Assembly: GCF_017794765.1 (NCBI RefSeq)
Contig: NZ_CP051236.1
Coordinates: forward strand, 2,235,111-2,299,110
Length of the DNA: 64,000 bases
Direction: 5' to 3'
Source: Nitratireductor sp.
GTDB lineage: Bacteria > Pseudomonadota > Alphaproteobacteria > Rhizobiales > Rhizobiaceae
In this document: positions 17,610 to 27,567 of the stretch, in pieces
Position numbering within the stretch: the first letter of the stretch is position 1
Layout of the letters: every line of letters starts with the position of its first letter
The notes under the pieces: model-generated
What the model saw: the letters and a program-made list of their open reading frames with translations, nothing else
What the model was told of the DNA's origin: nothing
Database searches by the model: none
Translations under genes and position numbers: made by a program

Positions 17610-17713
17610 TTTTCCAAAGAACGCCAGCCCACAGGGACAAAACGCCTTTTCCTGCGACGGCGCCCTCTGTATTGATGCCCCGAACGAATATCTGTTTTTT
17701 TGGAGGAATAGTC

Positions 17714-18997
17714 ATGAGTGAGCGTACGCCCGGTTTCGACACGCTGGCAGTGCATGCAGGGGCTCAGCCCGATCCGGCGACAGGCGCGCGCGCCACGCCG
17801 ATCTACCAGACCACCTCCTATGTCTTCGACGATGCGGACCATGCCGCCTCTCTGTTTGGCCTCAAGGCCTTCGGCAATATCTACACCCGCATCATGAACC
17901 CGACGCAGGCTGTTCTCGAAGAGCGCGTCGCGGCTCTGGAAGGCGGCACGGCGGCGCTCGCCACGGCGTCGGGTCACGCAGCACAGCTCCTCACTTTCCA
18001 CACGATCATGAAGCCCGGCGCGAACTTCATCGCTGCCAGGAAACTTTACGGCGGGTCGATCAACCAGTTCGGCCATGCTTTCAAGAACTTTGACTGGCAT
18101 GTGCGCTGGGCCGATCCGGAAGACCTCGACAGTTTTGAAAGCCAGATCGATGACAATACGCAGGCGATCTTCGTCGAAAGCCTCGCAAATCCCGGCGGCA
18201 CCTTCGTGGATCTGGAGAAGATCGGCAATGTCGCCCGCAAGCATGGCCTGCCGTTCATCGTCGACAACACCATGGCCTCACCCTATCTGTTGCGCCCCAT
18301 TGAGCACGGCGCCGATGTTGTTTTGCACTCGCTGACCAAGTTCATGGGCGGCCACGGCAATTCCGTGGGCGGTGTTCTGGTCGACGGCGGTACGTTCGAC
18401 TGGTCGAAGTCGGGTAAGTATCCAATGCTTTCCGAGCCGCGCCCCGAATATGGCGGCATGGTATTGCATGAGACCTTTGGCAACTTCGCGTTCGCGATTG
18501 CCGCCCGCGTCTTGGGACTGCGTGATTTCGGCCCGGCGATCTCGCCCTTCAACGCGTTCCAGATTCTGACCGGCATCGAGACGCTCGCCCTTCGCATGCA
18601 ACGTCACAGCGACAATGCGCTCAAGGTCGCCGAGTGGTTGAAGGGCCACGACAAGGTGTCCTGGGTTTCCTATCCGGGCCTGCCCGATGATCCCAATCAT
18701 GGCCTCATGAAGAAATACTCCCCCAAGGGCGCGGGTGCGGTCTTCACCTTTGGCCTGAAGGACGGCTTCGATGCGGGTGTGAAGGTGGTGGAGAGCGTGG
18801 AGCTATTCTCGCATCTGGCCAATATCGGCGACACGAAATCCCTGATCATTCATCCGGCGTCCACCACGCATCGCCAGCTTTCCGATGAGCAAAAGGCTGC
18901 AGCTGGTGCAGGCGTCGATGTGATACGCCTGTCGATCGGTATCGAGGATGTGGAAGACATCATCGCCGATCTGGAGCAGGCGCTGGCCCAGATCTGA
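17714..18997 (+). CDS. metY: O-acetylhomoserine aminocarboxypropyltransferase
   Basis: A 427-residue PLP enzyme of the Cys/Met metabolism family. It makes homocysteine from O-acetylhomoserine and sulfide (direct sulfhydrylation). Start [33 protein letters not shown] upstream is a strong ribosome binding site. PLP features are Y-R region [42 protein letters not shown], and the Schiff-base lysine in [16 protein letters not shown] (about residue 207). The C-terminus has [18 protein letters not shown]. Length and the GHGNSVGG motif favour MetY over the shorter MetB/MetZ types. Confidence 0.92.
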   Translation: MSERTPGFDTLAVHAGAQPDPATGARATPIYQTTSYVFDDADHAASLFGLKAFGNIYTRIMNPTQAVLEERVAALEGGTAALATASGHAAQLLTFHTIMKPGANFIAARKLYGGSINQFGHAFKNFDWHVRWADPEDLDSFESQIDDNTQAIFVESLANPGGTFVDLEKIGNVARKHGLPFIVDNTMASPYLLRPIEHGADVVLHSLTKFMGGHGNSVGGVLVDGGTFDWSKSGKYPMLSEPRPEYGGMVLHETFGNFAFAIAARVLGLRDFGPAISPFNAFQILTGIETLALRMQRHSDNALKVAEWLKGHDKVSWVSYPGLPDDPNHGLMKKYSPKGAGAVFTFGLKDGFDAGVKVVESVELFSHLANIGDTKSLIIHPASTTHRQLSDEQKAAAGAGVDVIRLSIGIEDVEDIIADLEQALAQI

Positions 18998-19026
18998 ACC
19001 AGATACGCTTGCTTGGCTTTTTATGC

Positions 19027-19050
19027 GGCGCGGGCTCTTTGGCCCGTGCC
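19027..19050. terminator. Stem-loop between convergent metY and P450 genes
   Basis: A 9-bp stem GGCGCGGGC / GCCCGTGCC with one G-U pair and loop TCTTTG, in the 82-base gap between convergent genes. A short T-rich tail is present on the plus side. Confidence 0.45.
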
Positions 19051-19079
19051 GTTTCCATTTCGCGCGAGACCGAGCCTCG

Positions 19080-20330
19080 TCAAGAGCCAGTATGCCAGCG
19101 GCAGTCCAGCCGCTCAAGCCCATGAAAATGATAGGTGTCGCCATAGGTCGGTGGCGCCTTCAGAGCGAGCGGGGGCAGGCGTTCGAACAGAACTTTCAAT
19201 CCCACCTGCATTTCCAGTCGCGCCAGTGGCGCACCTATACAAAAATGGATGCCGGCACCGAACGAGACGTTTTTTTGATCTCCACGTCCAGGCCGGAAGT
19301 TGCGCGGATGATCGAAGGCGCGCGGGTCGCTATTGGCCGCACCCAGCATCAGCCCCAAGGTTTCGCCGGGCTTCAGGGTGAGGCCAGCCGTGACCTCAAC
19401 GGTCTCGTAGGCGTAGCGTGTGAACATGTGCAGCGGCGGATCGTAGCGCAGGCATTCCTCGACCGTGGCCGCCGTCTCTGCCTCGGAGGCGAAGAAGCGG
19501 CGCGGGTCGCCGCCCTGCGCAAGAATGGTGGATATGGCATTGCCGAGCTGGTGCACGGTCGCTTCGTGTCCCGCATTCAGGAGCAGGATCGCAGACGAAG
19601 CTAGTTCATCTTCGGAAAGCTGCTCACCATCTTCTTTCGCGGAGATCAGAAGGCTTAGCAGATCATCGCCGGGAGAGGCACGCCGCTTCACGGCATAGGC
19701 ACGGATGAAGGCGGAGAAGTCGCGTGCGGCCGCGTCGGCGCGGCGCTGGGTTTTCTCATCCGAGCCATGCATATACATGGCCACCATACGGTGCGACCAC
19801 TCGACCAGTTGCGGCCCCATTTCGCCCGGAACGCCAAGCATTTCCGTGATGATGACCAGCGGTATGGGCGTTGCGTAGGTGGCAAGGAGCTCCGCCTCGC
19901 CATCCCGCTCGAAGCCGGTGATGAGTTCATGGCAAAGTGCTTCGACGCGCGGGCGCAGGCGCTCCACCTGACGCGAAACGAAGGCGCGGTTGACGAGTTT
20001 TCTGAGCCGCGTATGGACTGGCGGTTCCAGCTCCAGCATGGAGTTCGCCTCGACCGCGTCGAAATGGGCAAGATGCGTTCGGGACGCAGGGTCCGGCTTG
20101 CGCCCGTCGGGCTGCTGGCGCCCGAGGCGCCGGTCGCGCAGCGCGCGATTGACGCCGTCATGATCGATCAGGCACCAGAAGCCGTAATTTTCCCAGAAGA
20201 AGGCCGGTCCCTGCGCGTGGAGGAACGCGTAGGCGTCATAAGGATTGCAAACGAATTCCGGCTGGTGCGGGTCGAGCTGGACGGATTTTCGATCAGCGTC
20301 GAACTGGAGATAGGCAGGCTTGGAGTGCAT
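19080..20330 (-). CDS. Cytochrome P450
   Basis: A soluble bacterial P450 of 416 residues. The I-helix oxygen-activation motif appears as LLLNAGHEATVHQL, the K-helix ExxR as EECLRYDPP, and the haem-binding loop as VSFGAGIHFCIGAPLARLEM with the cysteine thiolate ligand near residue 365. The N-terminus has no membrane anchor, as expected for the CYP class that uses ferredoxin. No ferredoxin or reductase gene is adjacent, so redox partners must lie elsewhere. The substrate cannot be inferred. The ATG at 20330 (MHSKPAYLQF) is chosen over upstream in-frame codons that would run into the clpP upstream region. Confidence 0.92.
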   Translation of the reverse strand: MHSKPAYLQFDADRKSVQLDPHQPEFVCNPYDAYAFLHAQGPAFFWENYGFWCLIDHDGVNRALRDRRLGRQQPDGRKPDPASRTHLAHFDAVEANSMLELEPPVHTRLRKLVNRAFVSRQVERLRPRVEALCHELITGFERDGEAELLATYATPIPLVIITEMLGVPGEMGPQLVEWSHRMVAMYMHGSDEKTQRRADAAARDFSAFIRAYAVKRRASPGDDLLSLLISAKEDGEQLSEDELASSAILLLNAGHEATVHQLGNAISTILAQGGDPRRFFASEAETAATVEECLRYDPPLHMFTRYAYETVEVTAGLTLKPGETLGLMLGAANSDPRAFDHPRNFRPGRGDQKNVSFGAGIHFCIGAPLARLEMQVGLKVLFERLPPLALKAPPTYGDTYHFHGLERLDCRWHTGS

Positions 20331-20544
20331 GTTGCTGGCAATCCGGCTTCCAGGACAGACGATGCCATGTGGCACCAATCGCCATTCATAACGGGCGAAT
20401 CGGCAGCAGACGAGCATCTTGATACGCGCTTGCTCTTGCGTCAGGGGAAGGGGGCATCCTATTTATCCCCTTGAACCAAACGATTCTGCCGCTTTTGCGC
20501 GCGCCGGATTTGCGGCGTGCGACTTCCAACCGAAAGGTATATTC

Positions 20545-21177
20545 ATGCCGAATCCCGTCGATACCGCCATGAATCTGGTGCCCATGGTCGTCGAGCAGAC
20601 GAACCGGGGTGAACGGGCTTACGACATCTTCTCGCGCCTTCTCAAAGAGCGCATCATCTTTATCACCGGCCCGATCGAGGATGGCATGGCCTCGCTCGTG
20701 TGTGCGCAGCTTCTTTTTCTTGAGGCCGACAATCCCAAGAAAGAGATCGCGCTCTACATCAATTCGCCGGGCGGTGTGGTGACCTCGGGCATGGCCATCT
20801 ACGATACCATGCAGTTCATCCAGCCTCCGGTCTCCACCCTGTGTATCGGCCAGGCCGCGTCCATGGGATCGCTGCTTCTGTGCGCCGGTCACAAGGATAT
20901 GCGTTTTGCCACGCCCAACGCACGCATCATGGTGCATCAGCCCTCCGGGGGTTTTCAGGGGCAGGCGTCCGATATCGAGCGCCACGCGCAGGACATCATC
21001 AAGCTGAAGCGTCGCCTGAACGAGGTCTATGTCCAGCATACCGGCCAGGACTACGAGACGATTGAAAAGACGCTCGACCGTGACCACTTCATGACCTCGG
21101 ACGAGGCGCAGGAGTTCGGCCTGATCGACAAGGTGATCAGTTCGCGCGAAGCGGTCGAGAAAGCGCCCGGATCCTGA
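20545..21177 (+). CDS. clpP: ATP-dependent Clp protease proteolytic subunit
   Basis: A 210-residue serine peptidase that forms the 14-mer chamber of ClpXP/ClpAP. The catalytic triad is visible: Ser in [11 protein letters not shown] (about 106), His in [12 protein letters not shown] (about 131), and Asp in the following conserved region near KTLDRDHFM. Other signatures are [17 protein letters not shown] and [13 protein letters not shown]. The ATG at 20545 follows GAAAGG. The downstream gene is its partner clpX, 320 bases away, so each probably has its own promoter. Confidence 0.97.
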   Translation: MPNPVDTAMNLVPMVVEQTNRGERAYDIFSRLLKERIIFITGPIEDGMASLVCAQLLFLEADNPKKEIALYINSPGGVVTSGMAIYDTMQFIQPPVSTLCIGQAASMGSLLLCAGHKDMRFATPNARIMVHQPSGGFQGQASDIERHAQDIIKLKRRLNEVYVQHTGQDYETIEKTLDRDHFMTSDEAQEFGLIDKVISSREAVEKAPGS

Positions 21178-21497
21178 GGTCCGTTCAGGCATTCATTAAC
21201 GCAGGGCCCGGCAAGGCGCCGGGTGAGGTGCGATTCGGTGCGCATTTGCGGCCGATTGCGTCAATTCTGTCACATTTTTGTGTTTGCAGCCGGTGTGTGA
21301 ACGCCTACGTTAAACCTATATTGAGTTTCCAGAGCCAAGGTCTGGTCAGGGGCTCGGTATGGTTGCCGCGTTTTCGGATTTGTGGTTCGTTTCGAAGACA
21401 GAGCGTGGACCACCTGGAGGTTATCCCATCTTCAGGGTCCATGACCGCCCGGCAGGTACGGGGCGACATGCCGGTGGGTAGTGAAAGGACGTAAGAC
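21178..21497. other. clpP-clpX intergenic region
   Basis: A hairpin CCCGGC-AAGGC-GCCGGG (near 21207-21223) without a U-tract lies 30 bases after clpP. AT-richer sequence with CCTATATTGAG near 21310-21320 could hold the clpX promoter. About 180 bases would then be leader. No small gene was found. No confident promoter call. Confidence 0.4.
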
Positions 21498-22772
21498 ATG
21501 AGCAAGGCCAGCAACGGCAGCGGGGACTCCAAGAACACGCTGTACTGCTCCTTCTGCGGCAAGAGCCAGCACGAAGTCCGCAAACTGATTGCGGGACCGA
21601 CTGTCTTCATCTGCGACGAGTGCGTCGAACTGTGCATGGACATCATCCGCGAGGAAAACAAATCCTCGATGGTGAAGTCGCGCGAGGGCGTGCCCACACC
21701 GCAGGAGATCATCGAAGTGCTTGACGATTATGTGATCGGCCAGGGCCACGCCAAGCGCGTGCTTTCCGTGGCGGTCCACAATCACTACAAGCGCCTTGCC
21801 CACGCATCCAAGAACGCTGATGTGGAGTTGGCCAAGTCGAATATCCTGCTGATTGGTCCGACGGGCTGCGGCAAGACATTGCTGGCGCAGACACTCGCCC
21901 GCATCATCGACGTGCCCTTCACCATGGCCGATGCGACGACGCTCACCGAAGCCGGCTATGTGGGCGAAGATGTCGAGAACATCATTCTCAAGCTGCTGCA
22001 GTCGGCCGATTACAATGTCGAGCGCGCGCAGCGTGGCATTGTCTATATCGATGAGATCGACAAGATTTCTCGCAAGTCCGACAATCCTTCGATCACGCGT
22101 GACGTGTCAGGCGAGGGCGTGCAGCAGGCATTGCTGAAGATCATGGAAGGCACGGTTGCTTCCGTTCCGCCCCAGGGCGGTCGCAAGCACCCCCAGCAGG
22201 AGTTCCTGCAGGTGGACACGGCCAACATACTCTTCATCTGCGGTGGCGCATTTGCTGGCCTTGACAGGATCATCTCCGACCGTGGCCGCAAGACATCCAT
22301 CGGCTTTGGCGCGACGGTGGCCTCGCCGGAGGATCGTCGAACGGGCGAGCTTTTCCGCCAGGTGGAGCCGGAAGACCTTTTGAAATTCGGTCTTATCCCC
22401 GAATTCGTTGGACGTCTCCCGGTTTTGGCGACGCTTGAAGACCTGGACGAGGCTGCTCTCGTGCAGATCCTGAGCGAGCCCAAAAACGCTCTGGTCAAGC
22501 AGTATCAGCGCCTGTTCGACATGGAGAATGTGGAACTGACCTTCCATGAAAACGCGCTTGCTGCGATCGCTCGCAAGGCTATCGAGCGCAAGACGGGTGC
22601 ACGCGGTCTGCGTTCTATCATGGAAGCGATTCTCCTCGACACCATGTTTGAGCTGCCCGCGCTGGAGGGGGTCCAGGAGGTCGTCATCTCCGACGAGGTT
22701 GTCGCCGGCAATGCCCGCCCGCTCTATATTTACGCAGAGCGCGAGCAGGAAAAGGGTAACGCCAGCGCCTGA
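21498..22772 (+). CDS. clpX: ATP-dependent Clp protease ATP-binding subunit ClpX
   Basis: A 424-residue AAA+ unfoldase that recognises substrates and feeds ClpP. The N-terminal zinc-binding domain has [11 protein letters not shown] and [10 protein letters not shown] (four cysteines, residues about 16-44). Walker A is [15 protein letters not shown] (about 117-131), the GYVGED pore loop follows, and Walker B is [10 protein letters not shown]. Sensor/arginine-finger regions lie near [11 protein letters not shown] and [11 protein letters not shown]. Full length. In Caulobacter ClpXP degrades CtrA; a similar cell-cycle role here is plausible but not shown by sequence. Confidence 0.98.
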   Translation: MSKASNGSGDSKNTLYCSFCGKSQHEVRKLIAGPTVFICDECVELCMDIIREENKSSMVKSREGVPTPQEIIEVLDDYVIGQGHAKRVLSVAVHNHYKRLAHASKNADVELAKSNILLIGPTGCGKTLLAQTLARIIDVPFTMADATTLTEAGYVGEDVENIILKLLQSADYNVERAQRGIVYIDEIDKISRKSDNPSITRDVSGEGVQQALLKIMEGTVASVPPQGGRKHPQQEFLQVDTANILFICGGAFAGLDRIISDRGRKTSIGFGATVASPEDRRTGELFRQVEPEDLLKFGLIPEFVGRLPVLATLEDLDEAALVQILSEPKNALVKQYQRLFDMENVELTFHENALAAIARKAIERKTGARGLRSIMEAILLDTMFELPALEGVQEVVISDEVVAGNARPLYIYAEREQEKGNASA

Positions 22773-23097
22773 CGAAACGTCCGCGTCTGGAAGTTTGAGT
22801 GTTTGCGTCACCGGAGTCCTGCTTCGGTGACGTTCGCGTTTTTGCAGCGTCGTTGTACCCCAAAACCACCGAATCGGGACGGTCAGAGGTTGCAGGCTGT
22901 GTGTCCGGTCCATGCATCCTGCCTAGGCCCTTGATCTTCTCGGTTCATGTCTCCAACTAAGGGAGGAGTAATGGTGGGGTGGTTTCCACACGGACATCGC
23001 GCAAAGATGCGGTTGCTTCTGGTGGATAACGCTCTGGCCGGATAGACTGAAACCCGTGGCCGGCTCTCGAGCGGTCGCGGTTTGAAAAGGCTGAAAC
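22773..23097. other. clpX-lon intergenic region
   Basis: The sequence GTCACCGGAGTCCTGCTTCG followed by GTGAC (22808-22832) can fold into a hairpin soon after clpX and may attenuate read-through. The rest is leader of lon; a heat-shock-like promoter is noted separately. No small gene is seen. Confidence 0.4.
22930..22958 (+). promoter_or_regulatory. Possible heat-shock (RpoH) promoter of lon
   Basis: CTTGAT (22930-22935), 17 bases, then CCAACT (22953-22958). Alphaproteobacterial RpoH promoters resemble CTTG-N17/18-CCAT-x-T, so the -35 fits and the -10 fits partly. lon is a usual RpoH target. The distance to lon is about 130 bases. Confidence 0.35.
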
Positions 23098-25524
23098 ATG
23101 ACTGATACCCCCAAGACCGCTGGTGGCACCGCATTTCCCGTATTGCCCCTGCGCGATATCGTGGTGTTCCCGCATATGATCGTCCCGCTCTTCGTCGGCC
23201 GCGACAAGTCGATCAAGGCGCTGGAAGAAGTGATGGGCGCCGAGCGTCAGATCCTGCTGGCAACGCAGATGAACGCTGCGGACGACGACCCGGATCCGAG
23301 TGGCATTTACGACGTCGGTACGCTTGCCAATGTGCTGCAGCTCCTGAAGTTGCCGGACGGAACGGTAAAGGTGCTGGTCGAGGGAACATCGCGTGCCCGC
23401 ATTTCGCAGTTCACCGACCGTGAGGAGTTCCATGAAGCGACCGCGGATCTGCTCCCGGAGCCGGAAGAGGACCAGGTCGAGATCGAGGCGCTGGCGCGTT
23501 CGGTCGTTTCCGATTTTGAGAATTACGTAAAGCTCAACAAGAAGATCTCGCCCGAAGTGGTGGGGGCCGCGACCCAGATCGAGGATTACTCGAAGCTGGC
23601 CGATACGGTTGCCTCACATCTGGCGATCAAGATTCCCGAGAAGCAGGAAATGCTGGCCACGCTCTCCGTCCGCGAGCGGCTCGAAAAGGCCATGGGCTTC
23701 ATGGAAGCCGAGATTTCCGTGCTGCAGGTGGAAAAGCGTATCCGTTCGCGCGTCAAGCGTCAGATGGAGAAGACCCAGCGCGAGTACTATCTGAATGAGC
23801 AGATGAAGGCCATCCAGAAGGAGCTCGGCGAGGGCGAGGACGGCCGCAACGAGGCTGCCGAACTGGAAGAGCGCATCAACAAGACCAAGCTCTCCAAGGA
23901 AGCGCGCGAGAAGGCCGAGGCCGAGCTGAAGAAGCTCAAGACCATGTCGCCCATGTCGGCCGAAGCCACGGTGGTTCGCAACTATCTCGACTGGCTGCTT
24001 TCCATACCGTGGAGGAAGCCAAGCAAAATCAAGAACGATCTCGAATTTGCCGAGAATGTGCTCGACACCGATCATTTCGGTCTTGAGAAAGTCAAGGAGC
24101 GCATCGTCGAGTACCTGGCAGTCCAGAGCCGTCAGAAGAAGCTCAAGGGGCCGATCCTGTGCCTCGTCGGCCCGCCCGGCGTCGGCAAGACATCGCTCGC
24201 CAAGTCCATCGCCAAGGCTACGGGACGTGAATATGTCCGCATGGCGCTCGGCGGTGTGCGTGATGAGGCTGAAATCCGCGGGCACCGTCGCACCTACATC
24301 GGCTCGATGCCCGGCAAGGTCGTCCAGTCGATGAAGAAGGCGAAAAAGTCCAACCCGCTCTTCCTGCTCGATGAGATCGACAAGATGGGCATGGATTTCC
24401 GTGGTGATCCCTCTTCGGCGCTGCTTGAGGTTCTCGATCCGGAGCAGAATTCGACTTTCATGGACCACTATCTCGAGGTGGAATACGACCTGTCGAGCGT
24501 GATGTTTGTCACCACGGCCAACACGCTGAACATTCCGCCAGCGCTGATGGACCGCATGGAGATCATCCGCATCGCCGGCTACACCGAAGACGAGAAGGTG
24601 GAGATCGCCAAGCGGCACCTCCTGCCCAAGGCCGTGCGTGAGCATGCTCTGGAGGCGCATGAGTTCTCCGTGACCGATGGCGCGCTCCAGCAGATCATCC
24701 GCACCTACACACGTGAGGCGGGTGTTCGCAATCTCGAGCGTGAACTGATGAAGCTCGCCCGCAAGGCGGTGACGGAAATCCTGCGCAACGCGAAGAAGGA
24801 CGGCGGCAAGGACAAGGTCGAAGTGACCGAGGACAACCTGTCGGATTATCTGGGCGTGCAGCGTTATCGCTTCGGTCAGGCCGAGGGTGAGGACCAGGTT
24901 GGCGTCGTGACGGGTCTCGCCTGGACGGAAGTTGGCGGCGAGTTGCTCACCATTGAAGGCGTCATGATGCCCGGCAAGGGCAAGATGACCGTTACCGGCA
25001 ATCTGCGCGACGTGATGAAGGAATCGATCTCCGCTGCGGCATCCTATGTCCGCTCGCGCGCCGTCGATTTCGGCATCGAGCCGCCGGTCTTCGACAAGAA
25101 GGACATCCACGTGCACGTGCCGGAAGGCGCTACCCCCAAGGATGGTCCGTCTGCGGGCGTTGCGATGGCCACATCCATCGTGTCCATCATGACCGGCATT
25201 CCGGTGCGCAAGGACATCGCCATGACCGGCGAGATCACACTGCGTGGCCGTGTGCTTCCAATCGGTGGCCTGAAGGAAAAGCTTCTTGCTGCCTTGCGCG
25301 GTGGGATCAAGAAGGTGCTCATTCCTGAAGAGAACGCCAAGGATCTGGCAGACATTCCCGAGAACGTGAAGAACGGCCTCGAGATTGTTCCCGTAAGCCG
25401 CGTCGGCGAGGTGCTGGAACATGCGCTTACCCGCATGCCCGAGCCGATCGAATGGGTGGAGCCCGTCGAGCCGGCCGGAAAGGTCGCTGCAGGCGGGACC
25501 GAAGGGCAAACAATCGCCCATTGA
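23098..25524 (+). CDS. lon: ATP-dependent protease Lon
   Basis: An 808-residue LonA-type protease. The N-terminal substrate-binding domain begins FPVLPLRDIVVFPHMIVPLF. A coiled-coil region holds REYYLNEQMKAIQKELGEGE. The AAA+ module has Walker A LVGPPGVGKTSLAKSIAKA (about 355-373) and LFLLDEIDKMGMDF. The protease domain carries the Ser-Lys dyad: Ser in KDGPSAGVAMA (about 684) and Lys in GGLKEKLLAALRGG (about 727). Length and architecture are complete. It follows clpX on the same strand with a separate leader, then comes the HU gene, an order common in proteobacteria. Confidence 0.98.
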   Translation: MTDTPKTAGGTAFPVLPLRDIVVFPHMIVPLFVGRDKSIKALEEVMGAERQILLATQMNAADDDPDPSGIYDVGTLANVLQLLKLPDGTVKVLVEGTSRARISQFTDREEFHEATADLLPEPEEDQVEIEALARSVVSDFENYVKLNKKISPEVVGAATQIEDYSKLADTVASHLAIKIPEKQEMLATLSVRERLEKAMGFMEAEISVLQVEKRIRSRVKRQMEKTQREYYLNEQMKAIQKELGEGEDGRNEAAELEERINKTKLSKEAREKAEAELKKLKTMSPMSAEATVVRNYLDWLLSIPWRKPSKIKNDLEFAENVLDTDHFGLEKVKERIVEYLAVQSRQKKLKGPILCLVGPPGVGKTSLAKSIAKATGREYVRMALGGVRDEAEIRGHRRTYIGSMPGKVVQSMKKAKKSNPLFLLDEIDKMGMDFRGDPSSALLEVLDPEQNSTFMDHYLEVEYDLSSVMFVTTANTLNIPPALMDRMEIIRIAGYTEDEKVEIAKRHLLPKAVREHALEAHEFSVTDGALQQIIRTYTREAGVRNLERELMKLARKAVTEILRNAKKDGGKDKVEVTEDNLSDYLGVQRYRFGQAEGEDQVGVVTGLAWTEVGGELLTIEGVMMPGKGKMTVTGNLRDVMKESISAAASYVRSRAVDFGIEPPVFDKKDIHVHVPEGATPKDGPSAGVAMATSIVSIMTGIPVRKDIAMTGEITLRGRVLPIGGLKEKLLAALRGGIKKVLIPEENAKDLADIPENVKNGLEIVPVSRVGEVLEHALTRMPEPIEWVEPVEPAGKVAAGGTEGQTIAH

Positions 25525-25618
25525 TTCCGTTTCGCCGCACCGGTTGAGCAAAGGCCCGTAACCGGTGCGGTGCAAGGGATTGAGGCATTTCCACGCCGTA
25601 TTTTCGGCAGAATCATCA

Positions 25619-25646
25619 GAAGCCGGGCATTTTGTCCGGCTTTTCT
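25619..25646 (+). terminator. Terminator between lon and the HU gene
   Basis: Stem AGCCGG / CCGGCT with loop GCATTTTGT and a TTTTCTG tail, about 95 bases after lon. The remaining 135 bases before the HU gene are leader/promoter. Confidence 0.65.
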
Positions 25647-25781
25647 GTCGAAAACCGCAGAAAACGTGGGTTTTAGAGCGCCTGAAAGCATTTCTTGCTT
25701 GGTGGCGGCAATTGTTCTCCCTAGACTGCCTCGAGCCGAGTGAGTCGCATCACTTGGTCCTTATCAGGAAGGGGTAATTAC

Positions 25782-26057
25782 ATGAACAAGAACGAGCTCG
25801 TATCCGCAGTCGCAGAAGAGGCAGGCCTCTCCAAAGGCGACGCCCAGTCCGCGGTCGATGCGGTTTTCTCCGTGATCGAAGGCGAACTCAAAAAGGGTGG
25901 GGACGTGCGCCTCGTCGGCTTCGGCAACTTCTCCGTCTCGCGGCGTGAAGCCTCAACGGGCCGCAACCCGCAGACCGGTGCTACGGTTCAGATCCCGGCT
26001 CGCAACGTGCCGAAGTTCTCGGCCGGCAAGGGCCTCAAGGACGCGGTCAACAGCTGA
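25782..26057 (+). CDS. hupB: DNA-binding protein HU
   Basis: A 91-residue HU/IHF-family nucleoid protein starting MNKNELVSAVAEEAGLSKGD. The DNA-binding signature GFGNFSVSRREASTGRNPQT is at about 46-65, including the intercalating proline arm NPQTGATVQIPARNVPKF. Size and lack of IHF-specific features indicate HU. GGAAGGGG precedes the ATG. It has its own terminator. In this genomic position (clpX-lon-HU) HU-beta is usual. Confidence 0.95.
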   Translation: MNKNELVSAVAEEAGLSKGDAQSAVDAVFSVIEGELKKGGDVRLVGFGNFSVSRREASTGRNPQTGATVQIPARNVPKFSAGKGLKDAVNS

Positions 26058-26080
26058 TCGCGCCCTCAAGGGAATGCAAG

Positions 26081-26110
26081 AAAAGCCGGGTTCCAGCCCG
26101 GCTTTTCTTT
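26081..26110 (+). terminator. Terminator of the HU gene
   Basis: A perfect 10-bp stem AAAAGCCGGG / CCCGGCTTTT with loop TTCCAG and a TTTTCTTTTG tail. The A-rich left arm also allows termination of the opposite strand, where the acetyltransferase gene ends 60 bases away. Confidence 0.9.
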
Positions 26111-26171
26111 TGTCTCAAACACGAGAGCGACGCTGGCGTCATTCTCTGTCCGGCACCCTTGCGGAGGTGGC

Positions 26172-26642
26172 CTACCCCGCCTGTCTGGAGCGCGTCTTGC
26201 ATGCCTCAAGGGACATATGAAGAAGCGGATAGGGGCGACCTGCGCCATCCCTCGGCGAGCGCGCCTTCACCTCGAAGCCCATCTTTCGATAGAAGCCAAG
26301 TGCCAGCTCATTCTGCTCGTTGACATCCAGGGTAATGTGTCTGCCGGCGACCTCGCGCGCATGTGCGATTAAGCGCGCACCAAGACCTGTGCCGCGCGAA
26401 TCCGGATCCACGAACAGACTGTCAATATGCCCTTCGCAGAGTCCCATGAAGGCGAGGGGCGAATCCTCTTCATCGACTGCGACCCAAAGGTCCGCACCCG
26501 GAAGATAGGTTCCGGCCACGTCGGCCTCGATCGCGCGGAAGTCTGATTCAGAGAGGAAGTCATGCGTCGCGCGGACAGACCGCCGCCAGATCTCGATAAG
26601 GTCGACGAGGTCGTCTTTTCGGGATTTGCGAATCTCGGACAC
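26172..26642 (-). CDS. GNAT family acetyltransferase (YjaB-like)
   Basis: A GNAT enzyme of about 156 residues resembling E. coli YjaB along its length. Shared blocks are EIWRRSVRATHDFLSESDF, LPGADLWVAVDEEDSPLAF, the acetyl-CoA loop VDPDSRGTGLGARLIAHA, and DVNEQNELALGFYRKMGF. The start is inferred to be the GTG at 26642 (VSEIRKSRKDD) with CTGGAG nine bases upstream. The open frame continues upstream into tRNA-flanking sequence without family support. The acceptor substrate is unknown. Confidence 0.82.
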   Translation of the reverse strand: MSEIRKSRKDDLVDLIEIWRRSVRATHDFLSESDFRAIEADVAGTYLPGADLWVAVDEEDSPLAFMGLCEGHIDSLFVDPDSRGTGLGARLIAHAREVAGRHITLDVNEQNELALGFYRKMGFEVKARSPRDGAGRPYPLLHMSLEACKTRSRQAG

Positions 26643-26732
26643 GCATCTACTCCAGGGGAGAGGGGGACAAGTCAGCGGCACGGCAACGCGCCGGGGCGAA
26701 GAAGTCGCAACATTCGCGGAATGAGGAGGGAA

Positions 26733-26808
<76 letters not shown>

Positions 26809-26992
26809 ATTCCAAGCGGATCGTTTAGGGGGTTCGCGCTCGGATCGCAAGCAAAAAACGCCTTCTCCAACGCATATTGAACCAACATCAAGAAAGTTTC
26901 ACAAACTGCAGATTGGCTGCTTGACACCACATCAAGAACCCCCTAATTCAGCGCTCATCGACGCGTTGATGCTTCGGCACAGCGCCTCAAGC

Positions 26993-27069
26993 GCGGGTGT
27001 AGCTCAGTTGGTTAGAGTGCCGGCCTGTCACGCCGGAGGTCGCGGGTTCGAGCCCCGTCACTCGCGCCA
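26993..27069 (+). tRNA. tRNA-Asp (GUC anticodon)
   Basis: Reads GCGGGTGTAGCTCAGTTGG. The anticodon arm is CCGGC-CTGTCAC-GCCGG (anticodon GUC), the T-arm is CGCGGGTTCGAGCCCCGTC, and it ends CTCGC-G-CCA with encoded CCA. 77 nt. Confidence 0.97.
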
Positions 27070-27567
27070 CTTCCCATAAATCCGGAGAAGTGGCGCCGGG
27101 GGATAATTGCCCCAGAACATCCGTTTCCAGTTCCAGACTACCTTTGATATTGAGCCGCATGCGTATCGATTGCGCGGCAAGCGGTACGGCCGATACGGCT
27201 TGTCCGACCCGCCTGTTGCGGCAAGGCATGTGCCTGCCCGGCAGCCCCATCGGAACGGCCAGTGGCGCCGTCATCGGATCGTTGCTGTGCGGAATGGGTC
27301 CACGGCCTGTGGCTCGCCCGTTCGTTCCGCCACGTCCAGAAGATAGACGAACATGATCACGGCGGCGGCTGCCGGTGAAAGCAAAAGCGCAACGCGCAAC
27401 AGACACGAGAACAGCTTTGTCAGGCTCATGACAATGAGTGTAATGATCGAACTTTAATGCTCTCTGCACGGAAGCGTTAACCATCGCTCATGAGGTGCCG
27501 AAAACTGCCGTTCGGCTGCTTCTCTTAACCTGAGAGATATCATTGGGCACTAAGCTGCTGCCTCAAT
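27070..27567. other. Intergenic region between tRNA-Asp and the diguanylate cyclase gene
   Basis: Nearly 500 bases. A CACTTC...GAAGTG repeat directly follows the tRNA (27068-27094). The only coding candidate is a 52-codon minus-strand frame listed separately. Several repeats of TTAACC near 27476-27532 lie upstream of the cyclase gene. tRNA 3' flanks are common integration sites, but no integrase or attachment repeat is seen. Confidence 0.4.
27271..27429 (-). CDS. Possible 52-residue membrane protein
   Basis: An ATG at 27429 opens a 52-codon frame beginning MSLTKLFSCLLRVALLL. It has one hydrophobic span (about 8-32) and a polar tail VAERTGEPQAVDPFRTATIR. Codon choice is compatible with coding, but no clear ribosome binding site precedes it and the family is unknown. 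It could be a small membrane protein or chance. Confidence 0.3.
   Translation of the reverse strand: MSLTKLFSCLLRVALLLSPAAAAVIMFVYLLDVAERTGEPQAVDPFRTATIR

Noticed and set aside
17610..17713. SAM-II (metA-type) riboswitch before metY
   Set aside because: SAM-II elements are common before methionine genes in this class, but the expected conserved blocks are not in this 104-base leader.
23614..25575. 653-codon minus-strand open frame opposite lon
   Set aside because: Shadow of the conserved lon gene; His/Asp/Arg-rich with no family.
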